Positions 8,348 to 17,532 are shown, counted from the stretch's first letter. The stretch is DNA of 64,000 nucleotides from Ancylomarina sp. DW003 (GCF_029029505.1 NZ_JAKJSD010000011.1:84800-148799); one strand, 5' to 3'. The notes: generated from the sequence alone by a model not told the origin. Numbers and translations: made by a program.

Positions 8348-8926
8348 CTAGCTTTCATGTGATCCACGCAAATCCTCAATAATAGCATCTACTCCTGAAT
8401 CATAAATACCAATTTTGTCTAGATAATCCGTAGCCCTGTCTAAATCAGCATCCGTAAGAAACTCCGACAATATTTTACCATTCTCTTCTTGTTCCGATTC
8501 TATAGTCATTCTATAATTAATCAACTTGCTCTCAAATTCCTTATTCCAGGCATAGGCCTTCATGATTAATTGATGAATTACAAAAGCCATGAATGCAAAA
8601 AAGAGAATAAGTGTTCCAAAAGATTGGGCATCACTCAAAAACAACATGACCAAACTAAATATTAAAGCTGAGACAAAAGCCGAAAGCATTCCCATACTAA
8701 TTGTGAGATCGTTAAAATATTGCGAATAATGTTTCAACTTATTTTTAGTCGAAGCATAATAAATAGTCCAAATCAACAGCAGATTTAAACTCAATGAATA
8801 AAGAATTGCTGCAACTTGTGGCACTGAATTTATCGAAAAGAAAACGGCTACGAATAAGCACAAATTCGAAAAAATAAAGATATAAATATGATTTGCTCCG
8901 ACGTCTTTTGTATTCCTATTTTTCAT
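8348..8926 (-). CDS. Hypothetical four-helix membrane protein
   Basis: I do not recognise this 192-residue protein. It has four hydrophobic segments (about 13-33, 38-60, 74-98 and 103-125), then a soluble C-terminal ~65 residues rich in Glu, Asp and Leu (EQEENGKILSEFLTDADLD). The acidic tail is predicted cytoplasmic. Its coding end nearly abuts the DUF4294 gene, which runs the other way. No motif suggests a transporter or enzyme. Confidence 0.6.
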   Translation of the reverse strand: MKNRNTKDVGANHIYIFIFSNLCLFVAVFFSINSVPQVAAILYSLSLNLLLIWTIYYASTKNKLKHYSQYFNDLTISMGMLSAFVSALIFSLVMLFLSDAQSFGTLILFFAFMAFVIHQLIMKAYAWNKEFESKLINYRMTIESEQEENGKILSEFLTDADLDRATDYLDKIGIYDSGVDAIIEDLRGSHES

Positions 8927-8955
8927 GTTGACTACCTAAACTATTTTTAAATACA

Positions 8956-8986
8956 ACTCCCCATTGATATGGATCAAATGGGGAGT
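8956..8986. terminator. Terminator after elbB-like gene
   Basis: ACTCCCCATT (8956-8965) pairs perfectly with AATGGGGAGT (8977-8986). It lies 25 bp beyond the ElbB-like stop (minus strand). The T-tract after the stem is imperfect in both directions. Confidence 0.7.
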
Positions 8987-9010
8987 CATTCTTTTATTTT
9001 ATAAGCAAAA

Positions 9011-9664
9011 TTACATTTCCATTAATGTCTTCACAACATTCTCAGCTCCTTCTCCAATTTGAGCAATAGTCGCATCGAGCATATAACAAGGTGTTGTAAC
9101 AATTTTGTTTTTAGTATCAATTACCACTTCCCCATGTCCCGCTTTTTTATGATGAGATCCCATAGCTTCAATAGCTCCGGCAGTTCCTTCATCGCTACCA
9201 ATCGTAACCTCAGCACCTGTTATTACTTTTGCAATCAGTGCAGGAGCAATACAAAGAGCTGCAATTGGCTTAGCTGCTTTGTGCATTTCTCTTAACACGT
9301 TCTCAATTCCGGAATCTACATTACAATCTGCTCCATCGAATGCCAAGGAACAAAGATTTTTAGCCACTCCAAATCCTCCCGGGAAAAGAATCGCATCAAA
9401 ATCACCTGCTTTAAATTCTTTTAAATCTTTGATATTACCACGGGCAATTCGGGCAGCTTCTACCAAAACATTTCTTGTTTCGGCCATTTCTTCTCCCGTT
9501 AAATGGTTCACCACATGGTGCTGATCGATATTAGGAGCAAAAATTTGATACTCTCCCCCATTTTTAGAAATCGCATATAAGGCAAGTGTGGCTTCATGAA
9601 TTTCAGATCCATCGTATACACCCGAACCCGATAATACAACAGCAATTTTCTTATTTGTATTCAT
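9011..9664 (-). CDS. elbB: ElbB-like glyoxalase (DJ-1/PfpI superfamily)
   Basis: The frame runs back to 9709, but the ATG at 9664 begins the fold (MNTNKKIAVVLSGSGVYDGS), giving 217 residues. ElbB landmarks are G-S-G-V-Y-D-G-S-E-I-H-E-A at the N-terminus, I-L-F-P-G-G-F-G-V-A-K-N-L, and the nucleophile elbow A-A-L-C-I-A-P-A. The E. coli homologue has weak glyoxalase activity and was linked historically to isoprenoid synthesis; the physiological substrate remains unclear. It is a single-gene unit with its own terminator. Confidence 0.85.
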   Translation of the reverse strand: MNTNKKIAVVLSGSGVYDGSEIHEATLALYAISKNGGEYQIFAPNIDQHHVVNHLTGEEMAETRNVLVEAARIARGNIKDLKEFKAGDFDAILFPGGFGVAKNLCSLAFDGADCNVDSGIENVLREMHKAAKPIAALCIAPALIAKVITGAEVTIGSDEGTAGAIEAMGSHHKKAGHGEVVIDTKNKIVTTPCYMLDATIAQIGEGAENVVKTLMEM

Positions 9665-9870
9665 AGCAAAGTCATTTAATATTTTGATTTTTCGAATAGA
9701 ATAAACCATTCATTCCAGAACAATAAAGATAGGCAATATGAGATATTTTCACGAAAATATGAAAGATGAATTCAAGTTTAAAATCTGGAACACGCTGACT
9801 TATCTTCACACATATCGTTAACCCTCAAAATAATTCCCTCATCTAAATTACCCAAAATGGAATAAATCTT

Positions 9871-9900
9871 TTGTCGATTAAAGCTTTAGGCTTAAATTTG
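9871..9900 (+). promoter_or_regulatory. Bacteroidota-type promoter of the MBL gene
   Basis: TTG (9871-9873), 19 bp spacer, TAAATTTG (9893-9900): an exact match to the TTG-N17-23-TAnnTTTG consensus of the primary sigma factor of Bacteroidota. The -7 box ends 26 bp before the start codon at 9927. Confidence 0.75.
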
Positions 9901-9926
9901 AGACTTCAAATATAAAATTCGAATAT

Positions 9927-10571
9927 ATGATTACTATAGAAACTTTGGTTTTTAACCAATGGCAGGAAAATACCTATTTATTATACGATGAAACCGGTGA
10001 AGCGGTACTTATCGACTGTGGTGTTTTTTATCAGGAAGAAGGCAAAAAGCTAATCGATATTGTCGAGAAGAAAGGGCTTAAAATTGTCCACCTTTTGAAT
10101 ACTCACTTACATATCGATCATGTTTTTGGTAACCAGTTCATGAAAGATCAATTCGGACTTTCAACCAAAGCTCATAAAGCTGATGAATTCTTATTGGCTG
10201 AAGCACCAAACTATGGTGTACGTTTAGGTCTTGAAAATGTAGTTGAGCCTCCGGCAATGGGAGATGCTATTAACGAAGGTGATATTATTAAATTTGGTAA
10301 TTCTGAACTAAAGGTACTTCACGTTCCTGGGCATTCACCCGGGCATGTTGTTTTCTACAACGAAGCTCAGAAATTTATTATCGCAGGTGATGTTTTGTTC
10401 CGCGAAAGTATTGGTCGTACCGATCTTCCGTATGGTAACTTTGAAGACCTAATAAGTGGAATAAAAACCAAATTACTCGTGATGGATGATGATGTAACTG
10501 TTCATCCTGGTCATGGTCCAATTACAACTATTGGTCACGAAAAGAAAAATAATGTATTTCTAAGAAGCTAA
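9927..10571 (+). CDS. MBL-fold metallo-hydrolase (glyoxalase II-like)
   Basis: This 214-residue cytoplasmic hydrolase carries the dinuclear metal site: T-H-L-H-I-D-H at about 58-64, a second His in H-V-P-G-H-S-P-G-H, Asp in I-I-A-G-D-V-L-F, and the C-terminal H-P-G-H-G-P. The S-I-G-R-T-D-L-P segment is typical of short hydroxyacylglutathione hydrolase-like proteins that lack the C-terminal glutathione-binding domain. In a group that may use other thiols, a thioester hydrolase role is the best guess. It has its own promoter and terminator. Confidence 0.85.
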   Translation: MITIETLVFNQWQENTYLLYDETGEAVLIDCGVFYQEEGKKLIDIVEKKGLKIVHLLNTHLHIDHVFGNQFMKDQFGLSTKAHKADEFLLAEAPNYGVRLGLENVVEPPAMGDAINEGDIIKFGNSELKVLHVPGHSPGHVVFYNEAQKFIIAGDVLFRESIGRTDLPYGNFEDLISGIKTKLLVMDDDVTVHPGHGPITTIGHEKKNNVFLRS

Positions 10572-10602
10572 TCAGGTTTCTATTTGAAATACAACAACAT
10601 AT

Positions 10603-10630
10603 AAATCCCTTCATTCGAAGGGATTTTTTA
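10603..10630 (+). terminator. Rho-independent terminator after the MBL gene
   Basis: AAATCCCTTC (10603-10612), ATTC loop, GAAGGGATTT (10617-10626), then a T-run. It is 31 bp past the stop. Confidence 0.9.
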
Positions 10631-10652
10631 TAGCCCAAACCAAGAAACTAAA

Positions 10653-11561
10653 ATGAAAAAACATCTTCTTTCAACGAGTTTTTTAGCCATTATTGCCTGT
10701 CTGCTATGGGCAACACCTTTTGCTGCCATAAAAATTGGGTTGAAATATACGACACCTCTGAATTTTGCAGGTATCCGTTTTTTTATTTCTGGTCTGTTAA
10801 TTCTTCCTTTCATTCCCGGTTTCAAGAAGAAATTCAATGGTTTAAATAAAAAATCGTGGAAATTAATTGTACAAATCGCTCTTCTTCAAACCACATTTTT
10901 ATACGGCTTATTCTATACTGGTATTGATTATCTGCCAGGTGCATTGGGCGCTATGCTAATTGGAGCACAACCCCTATTTGCAGCTATCATGGCTCATTTG
11001 ATGATGAAAAATGACAAGATGACCTGGAAGAAAATATTAGCTATACTCCTAGGAATGTTTGGTGTTTGCGTTATTAGTTTAGGAAGAGCAGATTTTGTTT
11101 TAACAACCACAATTCCTTTAGGTGTTGGGATTCTTGTTCTAAATAATATTGTTGGTAGTATGGGAAATGTTATCGTTGCGCGTGACACCAGGGAAATACC
11201 TCCTCGCATCTTAGCATCATTTTCAATGATATTGGGTGGAGCTATGTTAGTTTTGGTTTCTATTCCCTTCGAACATCCCAACTGGAATATTCAACCAACA
11301 GAATATTATCTTGCTCTGGGTTGGTTAGCCATTGTTTCAGCTATGTCTATCACAATATGGTTTGGTCTTTTAGGGCGCGAAGGTGTTAAAGTATCAAACT
11401 TAAATACCTGGAAATTCATAATCCCAATATTCGGTGCTTGCATCAGTTGGCTAATTTTACCCAACGAATACCCGGATTTAGTTTCCATTCTTGGTATGAT
11501 TGTCATTGCCTTTAGTTTATTGATGCTAAACTATTTTAATAGGAAGAAAGCCAATTCATAA
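10653..11561 (+). CDS. EamA/DMT-superfamily transporter
   Basis: The 302-residue product has about ten membrane helices in two tandem EamA halves. The first begins with the typical A-C-L-L-W-A-T-P-F-A-A-I-K-I-G; the second has L-N-T-W-K-F-I-I-P-I-F-G in the position of the repeat's conserved W/P motif. DMT transporters export small metabolites such as amino acids or nucleosides, but the substrate cannot be read. The start ATG lies 22 bp after the MBL terminator. Confidence 0.85.
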   Translation: MKKHLLSTSFLAIIACLLWATPFAAIKIGLKYTTPLNFAGIRFFISGLLILPFIPGFKKKFNGLNKKSWKLIVQIALLQTTFLYGLFYTGIDYLPGALGAMLIGAQPLFAAIMAHLMMKNDKMTWKKILAILLGMFGVCVISLGRADFVLTTTIPLGVGILVLNNIVGSMGNVIVARDTREIPPRILASFSMILGGAMLVLVSIPFEHPNWNIQPTEYYLALGWLAIVSAMSITIWFGLLGREGVKVSNLNTWKFIIPIFGACISWLILPNEYPDLVSILGMIVIAFSLLMLNYFNRKKANS

Positions 11562-11697
11562 GATCTTTCGCCGAATAATTATAAATTATCTATCAAAAAT
11601 ATTTTGGTTTTATTTAACAAACCAAAAGTTTTATCCATCCCTATAATTGTTATCTTTAGATAGACTTGATGTTAAAAACAGGTATAAATATCTAATT

Positions 11698-13365
11698 ATG
11701 GGAAAACTAATAAGCATTTACATAGAAGATCTAAATGAAAAAAGATCTTACCCGGTAGGCACAAACCTTCAGACGATTCTAGACGAAATATCATCTCTTC
11801 TAAATATGAAAGTTTTAGGAGCTATGGTCAATAATAAACTGAAGGAACTTACCTACGAAATTTACAAACCCAAGAATATAAAGTTTATTGATTACACACA
11901 TCCTGCAGGAAAAAGGATGTATATACGCTCACTTACTTTTATTCTATACAAAGCAGTTCAGGAAACATTTCCTAATGCAGGATTTCGCGTAGAACATTCG
12001 ATTTCAAACGGTTTGTATTGCAGAATAAAGGATAAAAATACGATCTTAACTCAGGAAGGTATTGAAAAAATTAAGCTTAAGATGCAAGCTTTGGTTGAAG
12101 CTGATATTCCATTTGAGAGAAATGAAATTGAAACGGAGAAAGCCATTGAACTTTTCGAATCTCAAGGCTTGACAGAGAAAACAAAATTACTCCGTACCCG
12201 AGGCAATCTATACACTTCAGTTTATAAGCTAGACGGTACTGTTGACTATTTCTATGGATTTCTACTTCCTTGCACTGGTTTAGTTGATATATTCGACCTA
12301 AAACATTTTTATAATGGAATGCTACTTTTGGCTCCTGACAAAAAGAACCCATCAGTTGTAAAATCTATTCTAGAACAAGAAAAAATGCTTAAAATTTTCA
12401 GTGAATATAAGCGTTGGGGAAAGATTTTGGGCATTTCGAATATTGGAGACTTAAACACAAGTGTTGAAGAAAATAGAATTTCAGAGCTGATAAAAATATA
12501 CGAAGCCATGCACGAGAAGAAGATTTCTCAAATTGCAGATCGCATTCGTAAAAAGTGGAAAAAGATCAAACTTATTTTAATCGCAGGCCCTTCCTCATCA
12601 GGAAAAACAACATTTGGCAAACGATTGGCCATACAACTAAAGGTTTCAGGTATTAAACCGATTAACCTTTCATTAGACAACTACTTTGTCAATAGAGAGC
12701 TCACGCCTTTAGATGAGAATGGGGAATATGATTTCGAATCAATCGAAGCACTTGATGTCAAACTATTCAATGAGAACCTGCTAGATTTACTTGAAGGAAA
12801 GGAAATTGAATTACCTAAATTTTCTTTTGAAACCGGTCAACGCTATTACGACGGAGAGAAATTAAAAATCAATGGTAAAAACGTCGTTGTTATAGAAGGT
12901 ATCCATGCTTTAAACCCAAAACTTACTTCTTTAATTTCTAACGAAGTCAAGTTCAACATTTATATTTCAGCACTAACTTCTATCTCTATTGACGGCCATA
13001 ATCGTGTTCATTCAACTGATAATCGTCTGATTAGGCGAATAGTTCGTGATCACCGTTATAGAAATTATTCTGCTCTTGATACCATTAAGCGCTGGCAGTC
13101 GGTAAGACGTGGTGAAGAAAAGAATATCTTTCCTTTTCAGGAAAATGCCGATGTCATGTTCAACTCAGCATTACCATATGAGTTAGGTGTTCTTAAGCGA
13201 CATGTAGAACCAGTCCTTAAAGAGATTCAGCCCAACCAAACGGAATATTCCGAAGCCAATAGATTATTAAAATTCTTCTCTTATTTTAAGCCTATTCCTG
13301 ATGATGAAATTCCTCCAACATCGCTTATGAGAGAATTTCTAGGTGGTAGTACTTTTGACTATTAA
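11698..13365 (+). CDS. Nucleoside (uridine-type) kinase with N-terminal TGS/ThrRS-like region
   Basis: The frame opens at a TTG at 11647, but the ATG at 11698 (MGKLISIYIEDLNEK) is preferred, giving 555 residues. The first ~60 residues resemble a TGS/ubiquitin-like domain and the next ~130 the ThrRS additional domain (H-P-A-G-K-R, HSISNGLYCRIKD). The C-terminal half is a phosphoribulokinase/uridine-kinase domain with P-loop A-G-P-S-S-S-G-K-T-T near 295-304, S-L-D-N-Y-F, and V-I-E-G-I-H-A-L-N. This fusion is widespread in Bacteroidota and Firmicutes as 'nucleoside kinase', presumably phosphorylating uridine or cytidine in salvage. Confidence 0.85.
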   Translation: MGKLISIYIEDLNEKRSYPVGTNLQTILDEISSLLNMKVLGAMVNNKLKELTYEIYKPKNIKFIDYTHPAGKRMYIRSLTFILYKAVQETFPNAGFRVEHSISNGLYCRIKDKNTILTQEGIEKIKLKMQALVEADIPFERNEIETEKAIELFESQGLTEKTKLLRTRGNLYTSVYKLDGTVDYFYGFLLPCTGLVDIFDLKHFYNGMLLLAPDKKNPSVVKSILEQEKMLKIFSEYKRWGKILGISNIGDLNTSVEENRISELIKIYEAMHEKKISQIADRIRKKWKKIKLILIAGPSSSGKTTFGKRLAIQLKVSGIKPINLSLDNYFVNRELTPLDENGEYDFESIEALDVKLFNENLLDLLEGKEIELPKFSFETGQRYYDGEKLKINGKNVVVIEGIHALNPKLTSLISNEVKFNIYISALTSISIDGHNRVHSTDNRLIRRIVRDHRYRNYSALDTIKRWQSVRRGEEKNIFPFQENADVMFNSALPYELGVLKRHVEPVLKEIQPNQTEYSEANRLLKFFSYFKPIPDDEIPPTSLMREFLGGSTFDY

Positions 13366-13388
13366 ACTGTAAAAAGTGTACAAAATAG

Positions 13389-13427
13389 ATTGCGACCATA
13401 AACTCATGTTTGTAGTCGCAATTTCTG
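13389..13427 (+). terminator. Terminator after nucleoside kinase
   Basis: ATTGCGAC (13389-13396) pairs with GTCGCAAT (13415-13422), followed by TTCTGTTTT. The 18-base loop is long. It lies 24 bp after the stop. Confidence 0.65.
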
Positions 13428-13634
13428 TTTTAATGGATTGTTATCTGAAGATTTTACATTCATCATTTAATGACATATTTGTTCTGTAATTTTTCAAAAT
13501 AAATACCAAATCAATCTTCAAAAAAATTAAACACTCACTAAAAGAGGGCATTGAAAATATTAGACTAAAACATCTCTTATTATTTAGATATAAAAGTCTT
13601 CCTGAATGAACTCAGTCCTGTTCTAAATTAGAAT

Positions 13635-13787
13635 TGTTAATAAGTTTAAGCATCGTTGATAAACAGACACATTATATTTGTTGATAAGTCCTTAAACAGC
13701 AAAGTCATTTACATGTTATCAACAACTATATAATAGAAAAACAGGGGTATTCAGAAGTTATTAACAAATTATCAACATTGTTGATAT
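13635..13787. other. Cluster of DnaA-box-like 9-mers (candidate origin or DnaA-binding region)
   Basis: Seven close variants of TTATCAACA fall within 153 bp of an AT-rich, gene-free stretch. On the minus strand: 13635-13643 (TTATTAACA), 13654-13662 (TTATCAACG), 13679-13687 (exact) and 13779-13787 (ATATCAACA). On the plus strand: 13716-13724 (exact), 13758-13766 (TTATTAACA) and 13769-13777 (exact). The classical DnaA box is TTATCCACA, so all differ by at least one base. Density and mixed orientation are as expected for oriC or a DnaA-titration site. dnaA is not in the window. The 597 bp between the nucleoside kinase and smpB (13366-13962) hold nothing else gene-like. Confidence 0.5.
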
Positions 13788-13807
13788 CCTGTTAGTATCC
13801 AGTCTGT

Positions 13808-13836
13808 AAGTCAATTTTTATATTGACTTTTTTTTG
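13808..13836 (+). terminator. Terminator-like hairpin, plus strand
   Basis: AAGTCAAT (13808-13815) pairs with ATTGACTT (13822-13829) and is followed by an unbroken T-run. No plus-strand gene ends nearby, since the nucleoside kinase already has a hairpin 400 bp upstream. It may bound a small transcript or simply insulate the region. Confidence 0.6.
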
Positions 13837-13885
13837 CTAATTTATTGGGGATAAAAATTCCCACTTCCTGGCGAAAGCGGGGCTG

Positions 13886-13893
13886 CAAATATA
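13886..13893 (-). promoter_or_regulatory. Possible minus-strand -7 box downstream of smpB
   Basis: The minus strand reads TATATTTG, an exact TAnnTTTG, followed by a GC-rich start region unlike its surroundings. No good TTG is found 17-23 bp upstream. It would fire away from smpB into the DnaA-box cluster, where no ORF exists. Confidence 0.3.
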
Positions 13894-13962
13894 GAGTAAT
13901 TCATATTAAAAACGCATCTGCTTTAAGCCTTTTTTCTAATAAAAATAGGCTACACAGGCTAA

Positions 13963-14409
13963 CTACCTCTTCATCATACGATCTATATCTCTTTTATGAT
14001 CTTTTTGTTTTAAACTTTCGCGTTTGTCGTAGTTCTTTTTACCTCTGCAAAGAGCAATCTTAAGCTTCGCAAAGCCTTTTTGATTGATAAAAAGACTTAA
14101 TGGAACTATAGACAGACCAGATTCCTTCGTCTTTCTATCCAGTTTATCCAACTCTTTTCGGTTCAGCAATAATTTACGCTCTCGTTTCTCTTCATGATTA
14201 TAATAGCTTCCGAAACGGTATTCGGCAATGTGCATTCCTTTTACATACAATTCATTGTTTGCAAAGTAACAGAACGAATCCACTAAACTAGCTTTTCCCG
14301 CACGAATCGATTTAATCTCTGTACCAAACAACTGTATTCCTGCAACGTATTCGTCGATGAATTCATATTCAAAGCTGGCACGTTTATTTCTTATATTGAT
14401 TTTTTGCAT
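13963..14409 (-). CDS. smpB: SsrA-binding protein SmpB
   Basis: The 148-residue protein binds tmRNA and delivers it to stalled ribosomes for trans-translation. It shows the family pattern: N-K-R-A-S-F-E-Y-E near the start, [24 protein letters not shown], then H-I-A-E-Y, and the basic C-terminal tail ([21 protein letters not shown]) that enters the decoding centre. Length is normal. The tmRNA gene itself was not recognised in the flanks. It is divergent from miaA. Confidence 0.95.
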   Translation of the reverse strand: MQKINIRNKRASFEYEFIDEYVAGIQLFGTEIKSIRAGKASLVDSFCYFANNELYVKGMHIAEYRFGSYYNHEEKRERKLLLNRKELDKLDRKTKESGLSIVPLSLFINQKGFAKLKIALCRGKKNYDKRESLKQKDHKRDIDRMMKR

Positions 14410-14734
14410 TTTAGGCTTAATTCTATATTTACTTCATCTCCAAAATTAATCGGAGATCAAAAATAATGCTTAGTTCCAAGGAGTCAACATTAATTCACTA
14501 CAAAGTTAGTATTTATCTCATATTTCTAAATAAGAGTGGGTCATCCACTTCCTCATCGATGAATCATCACAACAAATATCTAAAGAAGCAAGCAAAGAAT
14601 TACCTAACAAATAAAACTTAAACATGAAGTAAAAGCCCATTAATTCAAAGCATTCAATCAAATGTAGAAAATGATTCTAATTATTCAGAAAACTTAAAGT
14701 AATTTTGTAGCGATTCAACAAGAAAAGAAATCTT
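14410..14734. other. Intergenic region, smpB / miaA (divergent)
   Basis: 325 bp, AT-rich. A TAATTTTG box at 14700-14707 could be the -7 element of miaA, but its -33 partner is weak. I looked for tmRNA features beside smpB and saw none. Confidence 0.5.
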
Positions 14735-15649
14735 ATGCAATACAATTTATTAGTCGTATTAGGAGCAACAGCAACAGGTAAAACAGGTTTAGCCGTAAAT
14801 CTGGCAAAACATTTTGATGCTGAAATTATCAGCGCTGATTCAAGACAAATCTATCGTGGAATGGATTTGGGAACAGGCAAAGATATTGAAGAGTATACGA
14901 TTGATGGTCAGGAAATCCCACACCATTTAATTGACATTGCAGATGCCGGCTACAAATATAATGTATATGAATTTCAGCGTGATTTTGTTGAAGCCTTTGA
15001 AGATATTCAAAGCAGAAATCGCCTGCCTCTGGTCTGCGGTGGAACGGGTATGTATCTCGAAGCATGCCTTAAGGGATACAAATTAATTTCGGTTCCTAAG
15101 GATCAAGATTTCAGAGATTCTTTATTGGATAAAAGTCTTGACGAGTTGGGTGAAATTCTCAGAGGCTATAAGGAAGTGCATAACAATTCAGATCTTGAAA
15201 CAAAAAAACGTGCCATTCGTGCAATTGAGATTGAGCGCTATTATGCTACCCACCCTGAAGTAGAAATGAAACATCCAGAATTAAAACCTCTGCTTATTGG
15301 AATAGAATTCGATAGAGAAAACAGACGAAGTCGAATCAGCCAGCGACTGAAAGAACGTCTTGACTCAGGTATGGTTGAAGAAGTTAAAGGCTTAATAGAA
15401 TCGGGAGTTAGTCCGGAAGATTTAATCTATTACGGCTTAGAATATAAATTCCTAACTCGCTACGTCATTGGTGAATTAACTTATGATGAAATGTTTACGC
15501 AGCTTGAGATTGCTATTCACCAGTTTGCAAAACGACAAATGACCTGGTTCAGAAAGATGGAACGAAGTGGTTTCGATATTCACTGGTTAGACGGTTTTAT
15601 GCCACTCGAAGAAAAAATTAAAGAAGTTGAAAAACTTTGGAACGCCTAG
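14735..15649 (+). CDS. miaA: tRNA dimethylallyltransferase
   Basis: The 304-residue enzyme adds a dimethylallyl group to N6 of A37 in tRNAs reading UNN codons. Landmarks are the P-loop G-A-T-A-T-G-K-T-G-L-A (residues ~9-18), I-S-A-D-S-R-Q-I-Y-R-G-M-D-L-G-T-G-K, P-H-H-L-I-D, and V-C-G-G-T-G-M-Y. Its end is convergent with the cysteine hydrolase gene, with 20 bp between stops. Confidence 0.95.
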   Translation: MQYNLLVVLGATATGKTGLAVNLAKHFDAEIISADSRQIYRGMDLGTGKDIEEYTIDGQEIPHHLIDIADAGYKYNVYEFQRDFVEAFEDIQSRNRLPLVCGGTGMYLEACLKGYKLISVPKDQDFRDSLLDKSLDELGEILRGYKEVHNNSDLETKKRAIRAIEIERYYATHPEVEMKHPELKPLLIGIEFDRENRRSRISQRLKERLDSGMVEEVKGLIESGVSPEDLIYYGLEYKFLTRYVIGELTYDEMFTQLEIAIHQFAKRQMTWFRKMERSGFDIHWLDGFMPLEEKIKEVEKLWNA

Positions 15650-15669
15650 AGTCCAAAGCTCAGTTCGTT

Positions 15670-16299
15670 TTAAAAATATTTTTTAATTTCTGAGAAGACA
15701 ATACGTTTAACTCCAAGAGTATCCCATTTTTCAAATGGAAGAGGAATATTAGGCAGTTCTTTTATTGCATCTTCAATTACGAACACCTCTATATTTTGTT
15801 TGGCTAAACCACAAACGGCACAATCAACACAAACATTGGTCGTTACACCATAAACAAAGACTTTCTTTGGAGCCAATTGTCCAACTAACATCTGTGTATT
15901 AGGATTCCCTTCGAACACATCAAACACATCCTTGAAAACTACCAAATTTCGGGCTTGAGTCATCTTCTCAATTTCTTCGCTTGAGTACAATTTATCCCAG
16001 TTCAGAGTTAAAGGATTTTCAGGCTGTGTCTCACTCATATATTCTGCACCCTTGGTACCTGCCATACAATGTGGAGGGAAAGTTGACACAAAATCCGGTG
16101 TATCAGACAATTCTTTCGCATCAGGATAATGATGATCTGCCGTATTAACAACCTGAATATTGCTTTCTTTTGCAAATAGAGTAATACGTTCTAAAAGAGG
16201 TAAAATATCTTCAGAGTCGGGTACATATAACTTGCCCTCTTTGTTCATAAAATCGAATTGTGTATCTACATTCCAAAACAAAAGCTCCTTTTTAAACAT
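15670..16299 (-). CDS. Isochorismatase-family cysteine hydrolase (nicotinamidase-like)
   Basis: The 209-residue protein has the family's catalytic triad: Asp in W-N-V-D-T-Q-F-D-F-M near residue 12, Lys in V-V-F-K-D-V-F-D, and nucleophilic Cys in V-Y-G-V-T-T-N-V-C-V-D-C. A metal-binding D-H-H pattern (NTADHHYPDA) resembles nicotinamidases, so hydrolysis of nicotinamide or a related amide is plausible. NAD salvage would pair functionally with the nadE at 42 kb, though they are not linked here. Confidence 0.8.
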   Translation of the reverse strand: MFKKELLFWNVDTQFDFMNKEGKLYVPDSEDILPLLERITLFAKESNIQVVNTADHHYPDAKELSDTPDFVSTFPPHCMAGTKGAEYMSETQPENPLTLNWDKLYSSEEIEKMTQARNLVVFKDVFDVFEGNPNTQMLVGQLAPKKVFVYGVTTNVCVDCAVCGLAKQNIEVFVIEDAIKELPNIPLPFEKWDTLGVKRIVFSEIKKYF

Positions 16300-16445
16300 A
16301 TCATTTGATTAATTGGATTCAAGCGAAACTAATAAAAATACAGCAAACTTGAGTATTCTTGAAAGCTTATCAATCTTATTTAAACAAATATTTCATATAC
16401 TGCTCATTGTTTTTTATTTTCATCCAACAATTTGAAATCTACCAT

Positions 16446-17510
16446 ATGGCTACTCCCTTATTAATGTCCAGAACAAAAAACACTTACCATATCATTTTTT
16501 GGTCTGTTTCACTCTCTTTTTGGCTAATTTCAATGTTTGTAGCGAGTGAATTTAAGAATGTACTCACTTTCAAAATGATTTCACTATCAATAGCCTTCAA
16601 TTTTTGTTTTGCTGCAGCTGTCTACACCAATTTAAGAGTATTAATCCCTGCCTTTTTTAAGAAAAAATCATTCTTTCTTTTCTTCACAAGTCTATTCATA
16701 ACTGTTGGTCTGTCAGCATTACTGATTCAATTCTTACTGATATATCCACTACATAACTTTGTCATAGAAGAAGGCGCATTCGAATCTTTCATTTTTTCCG
16801 ACTGGTTTGGTTTCTTTTTCTTTTCATTTGTATACGTAGGCATTACCAGTATATTTTCCTTAACTAGAGAATGGTTTATCCTCCAAAGAATATCAAATCA
16901 ATTAAAAGACATTGAAAAAGAAAAACTTGAAGCTGAACTTAAAGTCTTAAAAACACAAATTAAGCCTCATTTTCTATTCAATTCTTTAAATAACATTTAT
17001 GCTCTCGCTCTCGATAAGTCTGATGAAACTGCTGATGTTGTTCTTCAGCTATCAGATTTAATGCGCTACATTTTATACGATTGCAATGAGAAACTGGTTG
17101 ATATCAATAAAGAACTTGATTTTTCGAGAAATTATATCAATTTGCACAAGATCAGGTTGGGTGAAGATACGCCTGTCAATTTTATTATCAATGGACATTT
17201 TGATGGGCACAAAATTGCTCCACTCCTATTTGAGCCATTTATAGAGAATGCATTTAAACATGGCGTATACGGAAAAGATTCAGATAGCTTTATTAATATT
17301 ATTTTTAATTTTGATGAAAATGATCAGATGGAGTTAATTATTGAAAATAGTTACGATCCTAATTGGAACAGCTCTAAAAAAGGTAGTGGTGGTATCGGTA
17401 TTCAGAATGTCATTAGACGCCTCGAACTTATTTATCCTCAGAAGCATAAAATAGATATTGACAAAGGGGAGGCAGTTTTCAAAATCACACTAAAAATCGA
17501 ACTTTCTTAA
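16446..17510 (+). CDS. LytS-type membrane histidine kinase
   Basis: The frame opens at a TTG at 16359, but the ATG at 16446 (MATPLLMSRTKNTYHI) is preferred, giving 354 residues. There are about four membrane segments in the first ~145 residues, then a helical linker and a His_kinase domain with the phospho-acceptor motif Q-I-K-P-H-F-L-F-N-S-L-N-N, R-Y-I-L-Y-D, and the ATPase motif F-I-E-N-A-F-K-H-G followed by G-G-I-G-I-Q-N. It forms a pair with the LytTR regulator 85 bp downstream, separated by two hairpins. The short membrane sensor gives no ligand clue. Confidence 0.9.
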   Translation: MATPLLMSRTKNTYHIIFWSVSLSFWLISMFVASEFKNVLTFKMISLSIAFNFCFAAAVYTNLRVLIPAFFKKKSFFLFFTSLFITVGLSALLIQFLLIYPLHNFVIEEGAFESFIFSDWFGFFFFSFVYVGITSIFSLTREWFILQRISNQLKDIEKEKLEAELKVLKTQIKPHFLFNSLNNIYALALDKSDETADVVLQLSDLMRYILYDCNEKLVDINKELDFSRNYINLHKIRLGEDTPVNFIINGHFDGHKIAPLLFEPFIENAFKHGVYGKDSDSFINIIFNFDENDQMELIIENSYDPNWNSSKKGSGGIGIQNVIRRLELIYPQKHKIDIDKGEAVFKITLKIELS

Positions 17511-17532
17511 TTGTTTAAAAAAATGACTAATT

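Noticed and set aside
13845..14063. 72-residue plus-strand ORF overlapping the 3' end of smpB
   Set aside because: Overlaps the conserved smpB tail on the opposite strand and has no protein-like pattern.
14410..14734. tmRNA gene next to smpB
   Set aside because: No alanine-acceptor-like ends, tag reading frame or T-arm could be found on either side of smpB.
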